64,000 nt of DNA, from the NCBI GenBank assembly GCA_018881555.1, contig JACAXG010000111.1:186001-250000 (forward strand), read 5' to 3'. This document shows, in pieces, positions 1 to 13,022 of the stretch (the stretch's first letter is position 1; every line of letters begins with the position of its first letter). The position numbers and the translations under genes were made by a program. The notes under the pieces were generated by a model. It searched no databases. It was not told the DNA's origin and was given only the letters and a program-made list of their open reading frames with translations. This DNA comes from Amblyornis subalaris. Taxonomy: Eukaryota > Chordata > Aves > Passeriformes > Ptilonorhynchidae.

Positions 1-3000
1 TGTGTATTGTCATTTCCTTTTAATGGCAAATGAGCCCAATATATTCTTTCTTTCACCTCCCACCTTACCCCATATTCATCTTAGCACTGAAATACTCTGG
101 GAATTATTGTATTTCTTGAGCCTTTAAATTCTTCTGGCTGTGTACAATATCCTTTAGATTACCATCAGCAGCAATAATATTCAACCAAATGCGTTCTTTG
201 TATGTCTGATTATATAAGTGAGTTATATTCCATTGACTGTATACATAATTGAGTAAGAAAGTATTTCGTGATCCTTGCCTGCAAATTTCTGTATTTTAAT
301 AATGTGCTTTGATTTGGGGCTTTTGCACTCCTTAGCTTTCTCTTTCAGCAGTAGTCAAAAATTATGTTGTTGGAGGTCAGCAAGCACATTGCTGTCGTTG
401 CCCTTGTTTTTTCACTGTGTCAGTACAACTCATCAGTCCTTGTTTAAATTTTGATCTGACTTCTAAATGCTTCTGGTAGGCCAAGCGGTTCACTGTCTCT
501 CATCAGTCTTACACAGCTAGGAAGTCAAAATCTCGTGATGTTGATGTTTGTATACAGTGCAGCTTCATAATAAATATATTTAATCAACTTTAAACCAGAG
601 AACTTTTCTTCTTTCATCTGTTTTTGTTAGTTTGGGGTACAAAAGGTGGGCGCACACCTATGTATACAGATCTATTGTGCAGTTTACCTATATGTAAGTT
701 CAATATGTAAATGCAGTTCATCCTCTATATGTTTATCAGTAGTGAAAGTGTTATTACAAAAACTAACACTGGATAAGCCATCAAGTCCAGATGCTCCTCT
801 CTCTCTAAATCATCTTAAACTGCGACTGGCAGGAGGATCAACAGCAGTGCTTGTATAGACAATATGGCAGACGTTAAGATGTTAAGACATCATTGTCTTA
901 AAACATCAGGGACACAAATAATTGTCCCAAAGAGAGAGTAGAATGACAGGTATATCTACAACAATGGCTTCATTTCCGTACGGCTTGCAGTGATTTTTGT
1001 TTTCTTTGAGATAAAAGTTTTTACCTTTGAAACTATTCCCTCCTTTCTCTTCTAATATCAGTAAATCTTTTGGTTTAAAAAATCCGAAAAGACCCTTCAC
1101 TAAATCCATGTGAATTTGCACAAGCCATTTACAAATACAGACAAATATTTTTTCTGTATGTTGCTGCAATACATGATTTTTCATCTTCCTGTGCCCTGTT
1201 TGAAAAAATATAGCCTAAGGACCTTGGACCCCTACACAAACCTGAAGATGATCAAGGGGAGGTTTTATACTGACAGAGTGGAGAAATTGCACCATAGCCT
1301 AGTGTTAGAAAATATGGACAAGGAGATAGATTTCTCTCCTGTGTCCATGAGTGAACTACATAAGTAGGAAGGAAGTATGAGAATACAGGCACAGTTTTCT
1401 GTCTGTTGTTAAAAAAATGAGAATTCTGTAAATCTTGATTTCCTGGTAGGAAAGAGACTAGCCACTGGTAAATGCAACCTCTTTTGGTTTTTTTTATGTC
1501 CCCCCACCCCCCACCTTTGTCCTCAGAAAGGAGCTTTTGGAGTCTTCCGTATTTCGTTTCTGTCCTGGAGGATTGAGGGGAGAGATCGCTGTCTGAAAAT
1601 ACTGGAGGTCCTGGGGAAGAGAGGGAGTGACTGAGAGCACTCTTGCAGTGCATACCTAGGAGTGCCAGGAACCTGAATACTTTGGGAATTCTGTAAGTTT
1701 TGAAGGCTGGAGTTTGTAGAAAGGCATCCAGATGCAATTTGGCATGCTAGGTATTTTTTACAAACACTGACATTTTGCAAATGCATGAAAACTACAACTC
1801 AGCAGGATGTTGTGATGGGCATTGTACAAACATAATATATGAATGAGTCTAAAATTATTGCAGTGAAAGTGCCAAGAAAGAAACAGAGAGATCAATGCCG
1901 AAACTGGGTGTTTATGTGACCCATACCCCATGCTGTGTCACAGAGCAGTGCTACTTTCCGTCTTTGTTTAAAGAGCTGATGGTTTCTGGTTCTCCAAAGG
2001 AGCTGTAAGCGGTATGTGGTTACTCTGAAACTTGGAACTGTCTACAGAACTGATTAACTTGAAAGTACCATTGCAGGGGTTTATCTCAAGATAATGACAT
2101 TTTACATTCGTATAATACAATGTTTTATATACAACTATACAACTATATTTTAATGCTGACTGTATTAGTACTGCTCCAGCTTTAACAGTTGTTGCTGTTA
2201 TTGTGCTACTACATTGTGCTACATGTTATTAAAATATTTATTAAAATATTCATTAAAATATTTTTTTTAGTATACTATCTGTCCAGTTATGCTATCTTTC
2301 TATATTTCAAATCCTCTGAGTAACAGCTTCTTTTTAAGTTCATAATTTTCATGGTCTTGAAGTCAATTTGTCCTCATGCATGGGATAATAGTAATTTAAG
2401 GATCTCTGCCAAGCTATTTGGCTGACTTCTTTTCAGAATATAGATTTTTAATAGTGAATCAACTTTTGTTGTAGCTATGGTGTATCTATAGACTGTAGAA
2501 AAAAGACAAATGTTCTCAGAACACTGCTATTTTAACTTGTTTAGTCTCTGCTCCTCCAGACTTTCCTGGTGAAAGCTCTTTTCTTTGAATCCTGTCAAAC
2601 TTCATTTAATGTTGATGTTTATGGGAGTTAGACATCATGTGAATACTGGTTTTGATAAGAAAGTGTAAGGTCTTTTCTACTATCATCTTTCAAAAGTCAC
2701 TGCTCTTAAAAGTGCATGATCAAGTTGCAGAAGTGCTGGATGCCAGAAGAAAGACTCATGCCTCAGAGAGGGTATCATCTGAAAGTAATCAAAATAGTGG
2801 TGTGTTTCACCCACTAGAAGATAGAAGTATTATTGTGGGTTTTTTCTGAGGAGGAAAACAAAAAGGTTCATTTCATATTTAATTTCTTCAAGTCTTTATG
2901 AATTTGTAGCAATTACTTTGAAAAGTAAATATGGTAATAGAGTGTAGAGATGTTATCCCTGAGTGTCACTGTGTTACATCATGAGAACAATCCAAATACA

Positions 3001-4456
3001 TTGAATATTTGAATATCATCTTATCAAACAACTAGAAATGAAGATTTCAAGATCCCTTGTTTTGTGTGTGCATAACATGTAAAACAGGATTTAAAGTAAG
3101 CTGAAGTGAAAGATACTTAAAGAAGTATACCCAAATTATGATTACTTTTTTTCATTCAATAGGTAGTTGATGGCTTCTTTTCCAGTAATCATTACTTTGA
3201 GATCAAATGTAGGCTAGAACAGTTTTCCTAGCTCTCAGCTAAGGAAAACTGCAAATTATCTGTATTCATAGAACTGATATCTGCTTAAAAGGTCATCACT
3301 GTCTTTCTGAAGTTACAGTAGTCCTTAACCAAAAGTCATCTGTTGCCTCCCCATGCAATTTGTCAGTACTTCTTTATATCTGTTGAGTCCCTTAGTTCTC
3401 ATTTATGTTTATCACAAACCAGACATGAAATGGTTATCCTTCATGTATGTGTACTACGTAGAAACAAAGGAGCATGAACGTGTCATAACATACCCATATC
3501 AAATTGAAACATAGCAAGTAGCTATGCTTCAAACATAGCTTCAAACACAACAAGCGACAAAGCCCTCAGAATATCAGCATTGTCCCCAAAAAGCACTGTC
3601 AGTGAGTTAAAATCACTGGGAATCTCCACAACAGTCTGTCGAGATTCATCAGGGTTGGTTGAACCCAAATTTTTGCTTTAATGGAAGCAAATGAAATGCT
3701 GCTGACTTCACCAGATACAAGAAACAAGATGAAGCAAACTGAAAGCACTTTCGTCCTTCTGATGGCTTTCTCTCCATTGTCATTGCTCTAGTTAAATAAT
3801 AAAACACAGTACTGTAGTCTCGGAGTGGCAAAGCCAGGGTCATCTAGACACGTGTCTGGTAGTACTACTGTGTACTGACATTCTACATCATTCTTATATA
3901 TGGAACTCTCTTTGCATATTTGGTGAAGCAGCCTCCTTTTTAACACAGACCTTCTTAGAACTGTACTGTGACTTCCTCTAGGGGGATGTCATCCAAGAGT
4001 ACCTGCACATTAATCGTAAAGGAAGTCCTTGCTTTCTAGTTTCATGGTACAAAATGGAAGTTTCTCAGAACTACATTTAATTTGGAAAGTGATGAAATGG
4101 ATAAAAATACACTGCTCTTGTTAAGCTGGCAATTTATGACATATTTTTGACACCTACAGCTTAACTTTGATAGGTCATTAAATCTTTGACAACAATAATG
4201 CAATATCAAGAATTTGAGGCAAATTTTCTGCAAATACAAGGATACAAGGGTGATTCTATGATTGTATGATTTTTATTCTAGAAGTCAGCTAAATATTTTA
4301 CTGTTCATATACATGGAGGTCCATGAAATAGTGATATTTTAATACATGCCATTTAATTATAATTTTGAGCAGCGCAGAGTTTTCAGCAACATTGAATTTG
4401 GTTTTTATTCGAATTTTTAGACAGTCTTTTTGGTGATACTTTCGCTTGAAGACAAA
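1..4456. other. AT-rich unique DNA, no gene recognised
   Basis: No gene or known repeat was recognised here apart from a small AT-rich tandem repeat listed separately. A 161-codon minus-strand frame (1252-1737) and an 87-codon frame in another phase overlap it, but neither has domain-like composition. Frames of this length are expected occasionally in 64 kb of this base composition. A short string at 4252-4269 resembles a CR1 tail but has no CR1 sequence upstream. Confidence 0.6.
2228..2263. repeat. 12-bp AT-rich tandem repeat, three copies
   Basis: Three consecutive copies of ATTAAAATATTT (the second ends in C) start at 2228, 2240 and 2252. This is a simple minisatellite seed with no sign of function. 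Confidence 0.85.
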
Positions 4457-4494
4457 GCAAAAGAGCTTCCTGAGAGCAAAAGAGCTTCCTGAGA
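4457..4494. repeat. Perfect 19-bp tandem duplication
   Basis: The unit gcaaaagagcttcctgaga occurs twice with no mismatch (4457-4475 and 4476-4494). The lack of divergence suggests a recent slippage or duplication event. Confidence 0.95.
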
Positions 4495-7400
4495 ACAGAG
4501 GTTCTATTACCCACATTGCTCTATTTCTTAGTTTCAACAAATGATGAGGCTGATTATTTGTGTTCAGGGAAGAGATGTAAACGGCTATGTTTTGAGCTAC
4601 TTTATAGATGGAGCATTTAGTTTAAAAGAGAAATTTCAATTTTAGTGTGTGAACATGAATACTGACTCTCTACTAGATTATCTATTTTTGTGGAGATGGA
4701 AAAAAGTCAATTAAAAAAATTGACAGCACATAAGTAGATTTCAGAATTCAAGGGATTGTTTATCATTTTCTACTGCAAGAGAAATATAATTTTTAGCTAA
4801 GTCACAAGCCTTCAGATTTTATTTTTTTTTAATTAGTGTAGTGGCAAGGAGAAAAAGAAAAAAGAGAGATGTAATGTATCATATAGCTAAACAAAAACTT
4901 TACATGGTATTTAGCTAACATGAAGGTGTTTCTGGTCAAAGCAAATGCTAGTCTCTTGATTGTTCAAAGGTTCCACATTGCTTAGAATGAGTTATTATTG
5001 AACCAGGACTTAGACCTCTTACTTGTAAATGTGAGTTACTGCCATAGACATCTATAGATATGTCAGGAGCAGAGATGATAGCAGAGAGGAAGGCTGACAG
5101 CTTCCATAAAAGCCATATACAATCTCATAGTTATACTGTGGCAATGAAAATTTTGCCTAAACTCTAAACTCCTGCTTCTGTATTGGTCATTTTCCCTAAC
5201 CCATATATTTCTTCCCCATGGATAAAGCACTGCCACTATAGTAGGGAAGAATGCTGATAGCTGAAGAAGTTGTTTGAATGGAAAATAAAGGAAATATCCA
5301 CTCATGAATCCAGCCATGAATTATTTCCTGAATATGCACAAATCTTTCTCTTTCCTTCTATCTGAAGAAACTCTATTTGTTTGACTTGTATCCTGTATTA
5401 CAAATCTGTTTGTTCATTAAACTCAGGAAGAACAGCAGTGGAATGCAGCAGTGTCTATTAATAATCCTCAAAATTTAGTTAATTTATACTGATTTATTAG
5501 TAGTATTATCCCAACTAATGTCAACCAGACAGAATAATGATATTTTTACAATATTAAAAAGTTGTTAAACATTATCTCACCTGTTATTCAGGCTAAGAAC
5601 CTCATTTGCAAAATATCCAGTCTTTCTGTTCCTGCTCTGCTCGATGTGTGTTCACATCTTTCATGAAGGTGGGAAGAAGGATAGGATTTTGCAAGCAAAG
5701 CCAGACATAGCGTGAAGTACTGTGAGCAGCTGTACTGAATGCAGGAGGTCTAGGGTTTTAGTGGAACCAAAAGCTACAGCTGTTAAGACCATAAATGATC
5801 AAACTCCTCACTGGAACTGTTTCGCTTTCTACACTTATTCATTTGCTGTTATGTTGGAGTAGCAGGAAGAGTGTTTTGGTCAGGATGTTAAAATACAAAA
5901 CTGGATATATCTTTATGACTTAGATGGGAGGTATCTTTGTTCTTCTGAATAATTCTTCGGTATATAAAAAAATGAATTAGGTATGAAATCTGAGATCATC
6001 AAAATAAGACAGCATGGAGTTGATAAGAAAAAAAAAGTAAAACACTTTAAAAAGAAGAAGTTGAGGAAAACCTCAGGAAAGACAAGGCTTTGGAATCCAA
6101 ATGAAGGATCTGAGTAGTCTTTTTGTCTCTATCATGGGTAGTGGGAAGAAAAATTAGATGTGGAAGTCGGTAGTGTAAGGAGAATCTACTGAGCATTAGC
6201 TCTCCTCCATCTCTAAAAGAAGTTCCAAGGAAAGCAAGGCTATAAGATGCTTTTGAAGTCTCTTTTCTAAGGCTGCATTAGTCCTTTATTCTGGAAATTC
6301 TTGCTTCCGCTCCTATCCTTTTTGCCCAAAACCTAATGATGATTTAACTTCCCATGGAAAGGAATAGAAGTTTTAGAGAAGGTTAGAGCACTTTTTAAAA
6401 ATTACTAGCACAGAAATCATGATGATTTTGTTCCTATTAAAAAAGAAAAAAAAACAACAAACAGATATTTCAAAGACACATAGAAACAGGAAAGCTATTT
6501 TAACTGTTTGTTTCATGAGTGAAAGTTAAATCCAGAACCAGATGGAATTAGAAGTTAACTGCTAAAGTGACCTTCACATGAGTTGGAAGTATATGCATCT
6601 TTCATGATCTCTCATAGCATATAAAACTACAGCAGCCAGCAATCCTGGAACACGCCTCTCAGTCAGCCCGTCTCATTTCTGCAGATCTCACTCATATCTT
6701 GGGGGTTTTTTGCTTTGTTCAGTTTGGGGTCTTTTGGGTTTTATTGGCAAGATGGGCTGTGTTACATAAATGTTTACAGTGTTTCATTCTCATTCTTTCA
6801 TGGCATTCCGAATAACACATACAACAATACTGTGCATCTTATCAAAATTCTTCCTTTTCTCTCTCTCCGAAGGTCTTTCCTACAGAACCTTTCAGTGAGG
6901 GAGGCTCTCACGAGTGTTAAGGCATTTTGAATATTGCTTGAAATATCAATTTCCATTTCATAAATTCAATACTAAGCACTAGTTGACTAACAGGCCAGAC
7001 CGTGTCTGGAAGGCCTCAGATTTTGGAGGTAAATGTGTGTGAGATGGCTTGATACGTTATTGCTGCCTGATGTCCTTGGGGTACTTTGCAGTAGTATTCT
7101 TTCCCTCACACGAAATCCACATGCACTGGAATAACATCTTCTCAGCCACTGAAGACATGCTGCCTTCCACAGGAATAGCTTTTTTGATTGCTCAGGGAGG
7201 TAAAGGACATTATCCTAGTTTTAAACTCATTTTTTTCACTTTTGAAGAAACTGGTACCTTATCCATTGGGACATCAATGTATGTTACAGCATAGTGTTTA
7301 ATCACCCAGCAGTACAGTCTGAATACCCTTTGCATAGGATTTCAGGAGAGTGAAAGTACTGTGCATATAATGTCTTGTGCATCCACAGGAGCTAGGCTTG

Positions 7401-9296
7401 AGTGGATTACAACATCTCTGGGTGCAGAGTAGCCAGAGGATTGCTAATGCTGCAGATAGCTGCTCATCAACAGCAGTTCTTGTACACATTTCTTGGAATA
7501 ACGGTTCAGTGTATTAAAGGGTTATTCATAAATGTCCTACGTTTTCCTTTCTTTCATTTCCTAAACAATGTGGCACAGCTCTTTGCAAAGTGAATAATGC
7601 TGAAAGTTTGGAGCAGGCGGTGAATCTATAGTATAGATGTCCTAAATAGATCAGGGCATAGAGGCTTAAGTCTCTGAGACCTCTTAACCTGATGACGTTA
7701 ATCCTATGTATTTGGTAAAGCTAATGTATAGCTTCTCTGCTTATTAGTACAGATTGTGTTTGTGAAATTTTTCCTAAATATTGAAGTGTATTGTGAGTCT
7801 GAACCTAGAAAGTGAGGTGGAAGTTGTTACATGTTGTCAGAAAGCGAAGACGTGCTCTAAACAGCATCCTATGTCTGACTAATGCTTCCACCTTTACACA
7901 ACTCTTCAAACTATCTTACAGAATATATAAATGGAAAAGTTTCAGCTTTACCCTGCATGGAAAATATCTGGCATATTGCAGAAGCATAATTGCTTGCATA
8001 TATAGCAGTCCTGTCTAACAGAAGAGTGAATGGTACAATTATTTTGAATTATATCTAATTCTAACTCTTGTTTTCTGTATTATGTAGAAACAAATCCTTT
8101 TTATTAATTATTCTCTAAGCTAGCTACTGTTTACTGGATTTGAGTTTCACTGAATATCTCAGTGTTTCTTTCAGTTTTCGCTTAAAATCTGTGATTTTCA
8201 TGAGCATTTTTCTAAATTCCCACTTCAAAACAAATAGTTCAAATGTTCACTTTTTCATATACACAATATGTCCTTTCCTTATGTAGTTCGGGTGTATCAC
8301 AACTAGGTTTTTTTAGCATACAGTCTAAATGAAACTGAAAGAGTGAGTGAGCCACCTGTGTCGAATTTGCCTCCTTAAAGTCAACCTTCACTATCCATCC
8401 AGCACAACCAATTTTCTTTATTGATTTGACTAAGCTTCTCATCATGCATGTTTATCTGAGTAACTAGTATTTCTTATAAAACTAGTTGGCTGCTATTTTT
8501 TTTTTTTTTGGAAGTGGGGGGAGCTTTTTTCTTTAGTTGTAGCTGTGTTTTGGTTATGATGCAAATTTGTTTCAGATACTGTTCAATAATTCTACTGTCT
8601 AACTGAAGGTATGACTCAAGTCATCCCTTACTAAGGTGAGCAGGTTAATTTTGAATAAGTGTTGTGTATAAAAGTTACCCCTCTGCACTGTTGCATCTGC
8701 ATGGGAGGTTTTAGAGTCAGATCCACAAAGTTCTTGCAACAGGGTTGGAAAAAGCAGTGGAAAAATTTATAACATATCATTGATTCTTCTGGCACATAGA
8801 CTTACGTGAGTGAAATGTTACATATAAATTATTCATTCATATTTACTTGTGAAATGAGGGCTCTTTTCTCTCCCTCAGTGTGGGCCATCATCAGAAGCAG
8901 TGGTGAGGGACTTTCTGTCCTGGAAACACAGGAAGCAGGTGTTTTCCTGCCTCCTCCGCCTGCCAGGGCAACAGCATCTGTAAGATTTCCCTGAGCTCCC
9001 TATCAGCAGCTCATACTCCAATTTCATCTTGCAGTCAATAGCCTTCTGCTCCTCAGGGAGTGCAGACTTGGTAGTGGAGGCTGCTCAGAGGACATATGCA
9101 CATGTCTCTGTCCTGTCCCCAGCTGGCCCTGGGAGCCCCACTGCTGGCTGCCGGAGCAACAGGCAGCCAGAAGCTGCCAGCACAGCTGCCCTCTCTTCCC
9201 GGGAGACCCCCTTCTGCTGGGACTCCTCAGTGAATCTCTTGCCTACACTATTAATCAGGACCCATTTTTTTCATAACACTCTCTTGCCTCAGCTTT
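4495..9296. other. AT-rich unique DNA with a GC-richer end
   Basis: No gene was recognised. There is a T14 run at 8496-8509 followed by a short G-rich stretch. From about 8880 to 9296 the sequence becomes clearly richer in G and C than its surroundings and ends in a 25-A tract. That could mark an old retroposed transcript, but no parent gene and no AATAAA signal just before the tract were seen. Confidence 0.5.
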
Positions 9297-9321
9297 AAAA
9301 AAAAAAAAAAAAAAAAAAAAA
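9297..9321. repeat. A25 homopolymer tract
   Basis: An uninterrupted run of 25 adenines follows a GC-richer segment. It may be a retroposition poly(A) tail or simply a homopolymer. Confidence 0.95.
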
Positions 9322-11557
9322 TATTAAAAATCTGACTCTGTGTGTGCAACATTGCAGATGTCATTGTTTGGGCTCAATGTTCAAATAACATCGGAATTTC
9401 TATTTTGTTTATCTTCTGCCAGGGTAGCCCATGAGGACATTAGTGGAGATGGTGCTGGAGACACAGCTCCTAAGCCTGTCACTTCCTGTGTCAGTGAAAG
9501 CTGCACTGAAGGGACTTGTCAGAGGAGAGCTAGCTGTGCGAATTAGTTTGTAACAGTTGGCTGCTTCAGAAAAAGGGAATTTTCTTCATTGCCAGATCCC
9601 ACCTCATCAATATTGTATTGTTTTCACTCTCCCTGAGAAGCCAGAGTAGGCATAGTACATCTCTACCCATTTGTACAGTACATCAGAGAGTTTTAATGTC
9701 ATTAATGTCATTATACTGCCTAGAACGGAAGTTGCATTACAAATGCTCTAGGAACTGGGTTTCCTGCATCTTTTTAATGTTATTGCACTGGAAGGAATGA
9801 TTGCTATTAGTAATAGATACCATTAGGTGGAAAGCAATTTACTTCTTTCACCTGAAATAAATCAAAGGGGTCATGTCTGAAAGGAGTGCCACAAGCAATG
9901 AAAATAATTGCAAAAGGTTACAAAATTTAAGGAGTTCTCAATTATGTTTGAGTACTTGGGTTTTGTTCAAGTATACTTCCTATATGAATAAAGGAATAGT
10001 GTTTTACCCATAATTTAGATATATGTTTCGTTTGCTATGTGAAGTAGTGTCTTTTTACATGGAGATAGAGCACATATTTAACATCTTGTTTCACATCTTT
10101 ACCAGGACAGAGGGCAGATCCTGTGCCTCCTCAGATTACTAATTTTTGTGATGGGAGAAATGGCAATAATGAATTTGGAGGATCCAGATTTCTTTTATAA
10201 TTTGCTGTAATTGTCCCTTCCAAAACTGCTGTGCTTCATTGCAGGAGGTAGGAGGCAATGACCTCTAGAAGTAGAAAGAAAATCAAAGCTGATGATTCCC
10301 CTAAAAGATTATTGAGATTCTCTGTCTTTACTAACTAAGCAGCAGTTCACGTAATCTTTCTGAAATACTTCTCTCTTAAATAGTACACTAGGGACTGGAA
10401 AGTGGATGCTCTTTGAATATTATTCTCTAATCCACAGATTAAGGACAAAGTGTAGAAAAAAATTCGGTCTTTGTCCACCCACATACACTTTGGGGTTTGG
10501 GTTTTTTTGTTGTTGTTTTGGTTGGTTGTTTTTTTCTTTTTTGGTGTTCTGTTTGTTGTTGCTGTTGTTTGGTTAGGTTTGTTTGGTTTTTCAGTAGAAT
10601 GTATTTGCTTATGTTTAAATATAGGGGACTCTTCCTGTCATGGCAAACCTGGAAATTCTGTTATATTCAGCTTGCACTTCCCTTGTGATTGCTTCAAAAC
10701 ATGTTCTTCTCCCTCTAAACAGGCTACTGTATAGAGTTCTTGGCTGCTTCTTGATTCTTTACAAAACTTAGTGCTGGTACCAAGACAAGGAATGTACTTG
10801 TTAGTCCTTAGAAATAAGTGAAAGAAAACAAATACTCAGATAAATACAGTTACAGCTTTAAAAATGCAATTAAGTACATCTGGGAAATGCAGTTAACTAT
10901 TCCAACCACAGTCATATTTGCAACATATCTTGCATAAGGAAACAAACTATTTTTGCAATGATAGATTATGCCTGTTCTAATATGTGGATCATCCCACGAC
11001 AGGAAACTTTAAAGCTTTTCCCCTGTAAGATAAAGCAAAATACTGAACAAGAGTAGTGCTACCATCTCAAAGTCCAATGTATTTTTTGCACAAAAGTCTC
11101 CACATTTATTGCTTTTGTGTGCTGGTCTAGCCAATTGTATTAGCTTTCTGTACAGACTTTTGCTTTTCAGGATCCCCCCCCGCCCCCAGGAAGCAAAAAC
11201 TCGTATTTCTTGTGGTTAGTTTTGGTCTGAAACTTCTTGGTAGGCTGAGCCAGCCTCACACAACACTAACTATGCACTAACTGCAACCTTACTGGTGTTG
11301 CTGTATACATGCCGGCTTGTGCCATGCATGGATTTCAAACTGTCTAGTGATAAAAACCCTAAATGTCAGACATGTAGAAGGTCTTTTCCCTTCTCAATAA
11401 CCAGTAGTATTTGGAGAAGTGCACTAATATTTGAATTGCTGCGTTCTTCCAGGGCCACAGACCTTTTTCTTGCCATCTGTCTGGTTGCAAGTGTGTGAGG
11501 AACTTTACTTAATGTCTTGAACACAATGAGAAAGAAGTTCATCACTCTTGTAGACAT
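9322..11557. other. AT-rich unique DNA, no gene recognised
   Basis: Nothing was recognised other than a G/T-rich simple stretch (listed separately) and a C-rich run near 11172-11188. Open frames here are short and low in complexity. Confidence 0.5.
10491..10593. repeat. G/T-rich low-complexity stretch
   Basis: About 100 bases consist almost entirely of G and T, with TTG and TTTGG repeats. Two overlapping open frames here (starting at 10471 and 10497) encode runs of F, V, L, W and C and are by-products of this composition. Confidence 0.85.
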
Positions 11558-11965
11558 CTGGAGGTCATCTGGTCCAGCCTCCTGGTAAGCAAAACAAATT
11601 TCAAAGTAAGGTCACATTGATCAGCTGAATTGCAAGAAAACCTTCAAGGATGTACCACAACCTGCCTGGGCAGTCCATCCTAGTGTTGATGACCCCAACA
11701 GGATATTTTGCCTTTGTGCATTTGAAATTGTGCTTATTGCTACTTGCGACCACTGTCTCTTGTCCTCCTACTGAGCCTCTGAGCAAGCTCTTGATGCTGT
11801 CTTTTCTACAAGTTTCTTTATGTTGTGGAACACAGCCATTACCTCCCACCCTTAACATTATTTAGTCTGCATAAACCAATTCCCTTAACTACTCCTCATA
11901 TGTCATATGCTCCTGTAATGAGCTTTACATGTTCTTCCTAATACTGAAGTTAACTTCCATGGAGC
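11558..11965 (-). mobile_element. Old CR1 LINE fragment
   Basis: The plus strand reads like a decayed reverse complement of a CR1 3' region: a GGTCATCTGGTCCAGCCTCC-like segment, then a CACAACCTGCCTGGGCAG-like segment, a TCTCTTGTCCTCCTACTG-like segment and an ACTCCTCATATG-like segment, in the order known from older avian CR1 subfamilies. Divergence is high and no ATTCTATG tail remains at the left end. Open frames on both strands inside it (11601-11858, 11650-11865) are by-products. The boundaries are approximate. Confidence 0.6.
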
Positions 11966-13000
11966 AGATGAATGTCAATATTACGTATCAGGATCCCTTG
12001 TTACTACTGGTTTAGGTAACAAAACCAAATTGTCATAAAGAAATACCATTTACATAACTAGTAATAATTCAGATTCTAAAGTGAAAAAACACCTGACACT
12101 TCTGTTTTCTTAATTTTACTCACAGTTTTCAGCTTGTATCCTCTGCATATATATATATGTAATTGTCATTTCAGACCACCCAGCTTCATGAAGTCTATGA
12201 CTGTACCATTCAGTCTTGTTCTACCTATGATACCTGTGTCCCCTGAAATCCCCCCAGAATCAGGCTGAATGGCTGAACCAGACAAAAGACTTGAGTAGTT
12301 TTTGTGGACCAGCATGCTCTAAGGCTGCTTCTTTTGAGCACAGAAGCTAGGTATTGTCAAAGCATTCTGGATGAGTTTATTGGTACAACTACCATTAGGT
12401 CACTGTATTCCTTACAATTTTCGTAATGAGCCAGTGGCAAATGTGCCTAAGACAATTCACCTTTGAATTACACATGTGGTCACTCAGGCAAGTGTGTTAA
12501 TTCTAATTAGAGCAGATCCTGAGTGTACCATACAGAATTCTACAAGGTCTTATATACAACTTTAGTCCACTGACTTTGAACTTGGAAAAAGGAAATCAGG
12601 CCAAAAGGACCATCCTACGTTTTCAATTTTTACCGGTTTGTAGAGTATAGGGAAGGAAAAGTGTTCTTGCTTCTGTGGATTCTGTCATTTTCCCAGGACA
12701 CTCTTATAAGATAGCCACCAGCAAAACATTCTATTGTTTGGTTGTAATTTTTAGCAGTGAGAAGCAAAAACAGAAATGCCAAGAGTGGTAGCTTCTGTCT
12801 CAAATTCACTTTGGAGCATTACAAAACTTTCTTCAACAGACAAATTCTGGTTGGCTACTTCCTATCTGGTTTCGTCTCTTATAGCACTTCTAAATCAGTT
12901 TTAAACAAAGTTAGTAGTCTTTGAAAGTGGTGTGGGTGTAAGTTCTGTGATACAGAAAACATGATATTTCTGTATGAGTATATACACGTATATTATTTTT

Positions 13001-13022
13001 TATATATATATGTATATATATA
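13001..13022. repeat. AT dinucleotide microsatellite
   Basis: A TA run interrupted by one G sits in AT-rich DNA. Confidence 0.9.

Noticed and set aside
1252..1737. 161-codon minus-strand frame
   Set aside because: No recognisable domain, irregular composition and a second overlapping phase; one frame of this size is not surprising in 64 kb of such DNA.
4252..4269. CR1-like tail string (TGATTCTATGATTGTATG)
   Set aside because: No CR1 sequence lies upstream of it, so it is more likely chance or too decayed to call.
10471..10734. 87-codon frame with V/F/W/C-rich hydrophobic start
   Set aside because: It is produced by the G/T-rich low-complexity stretch.
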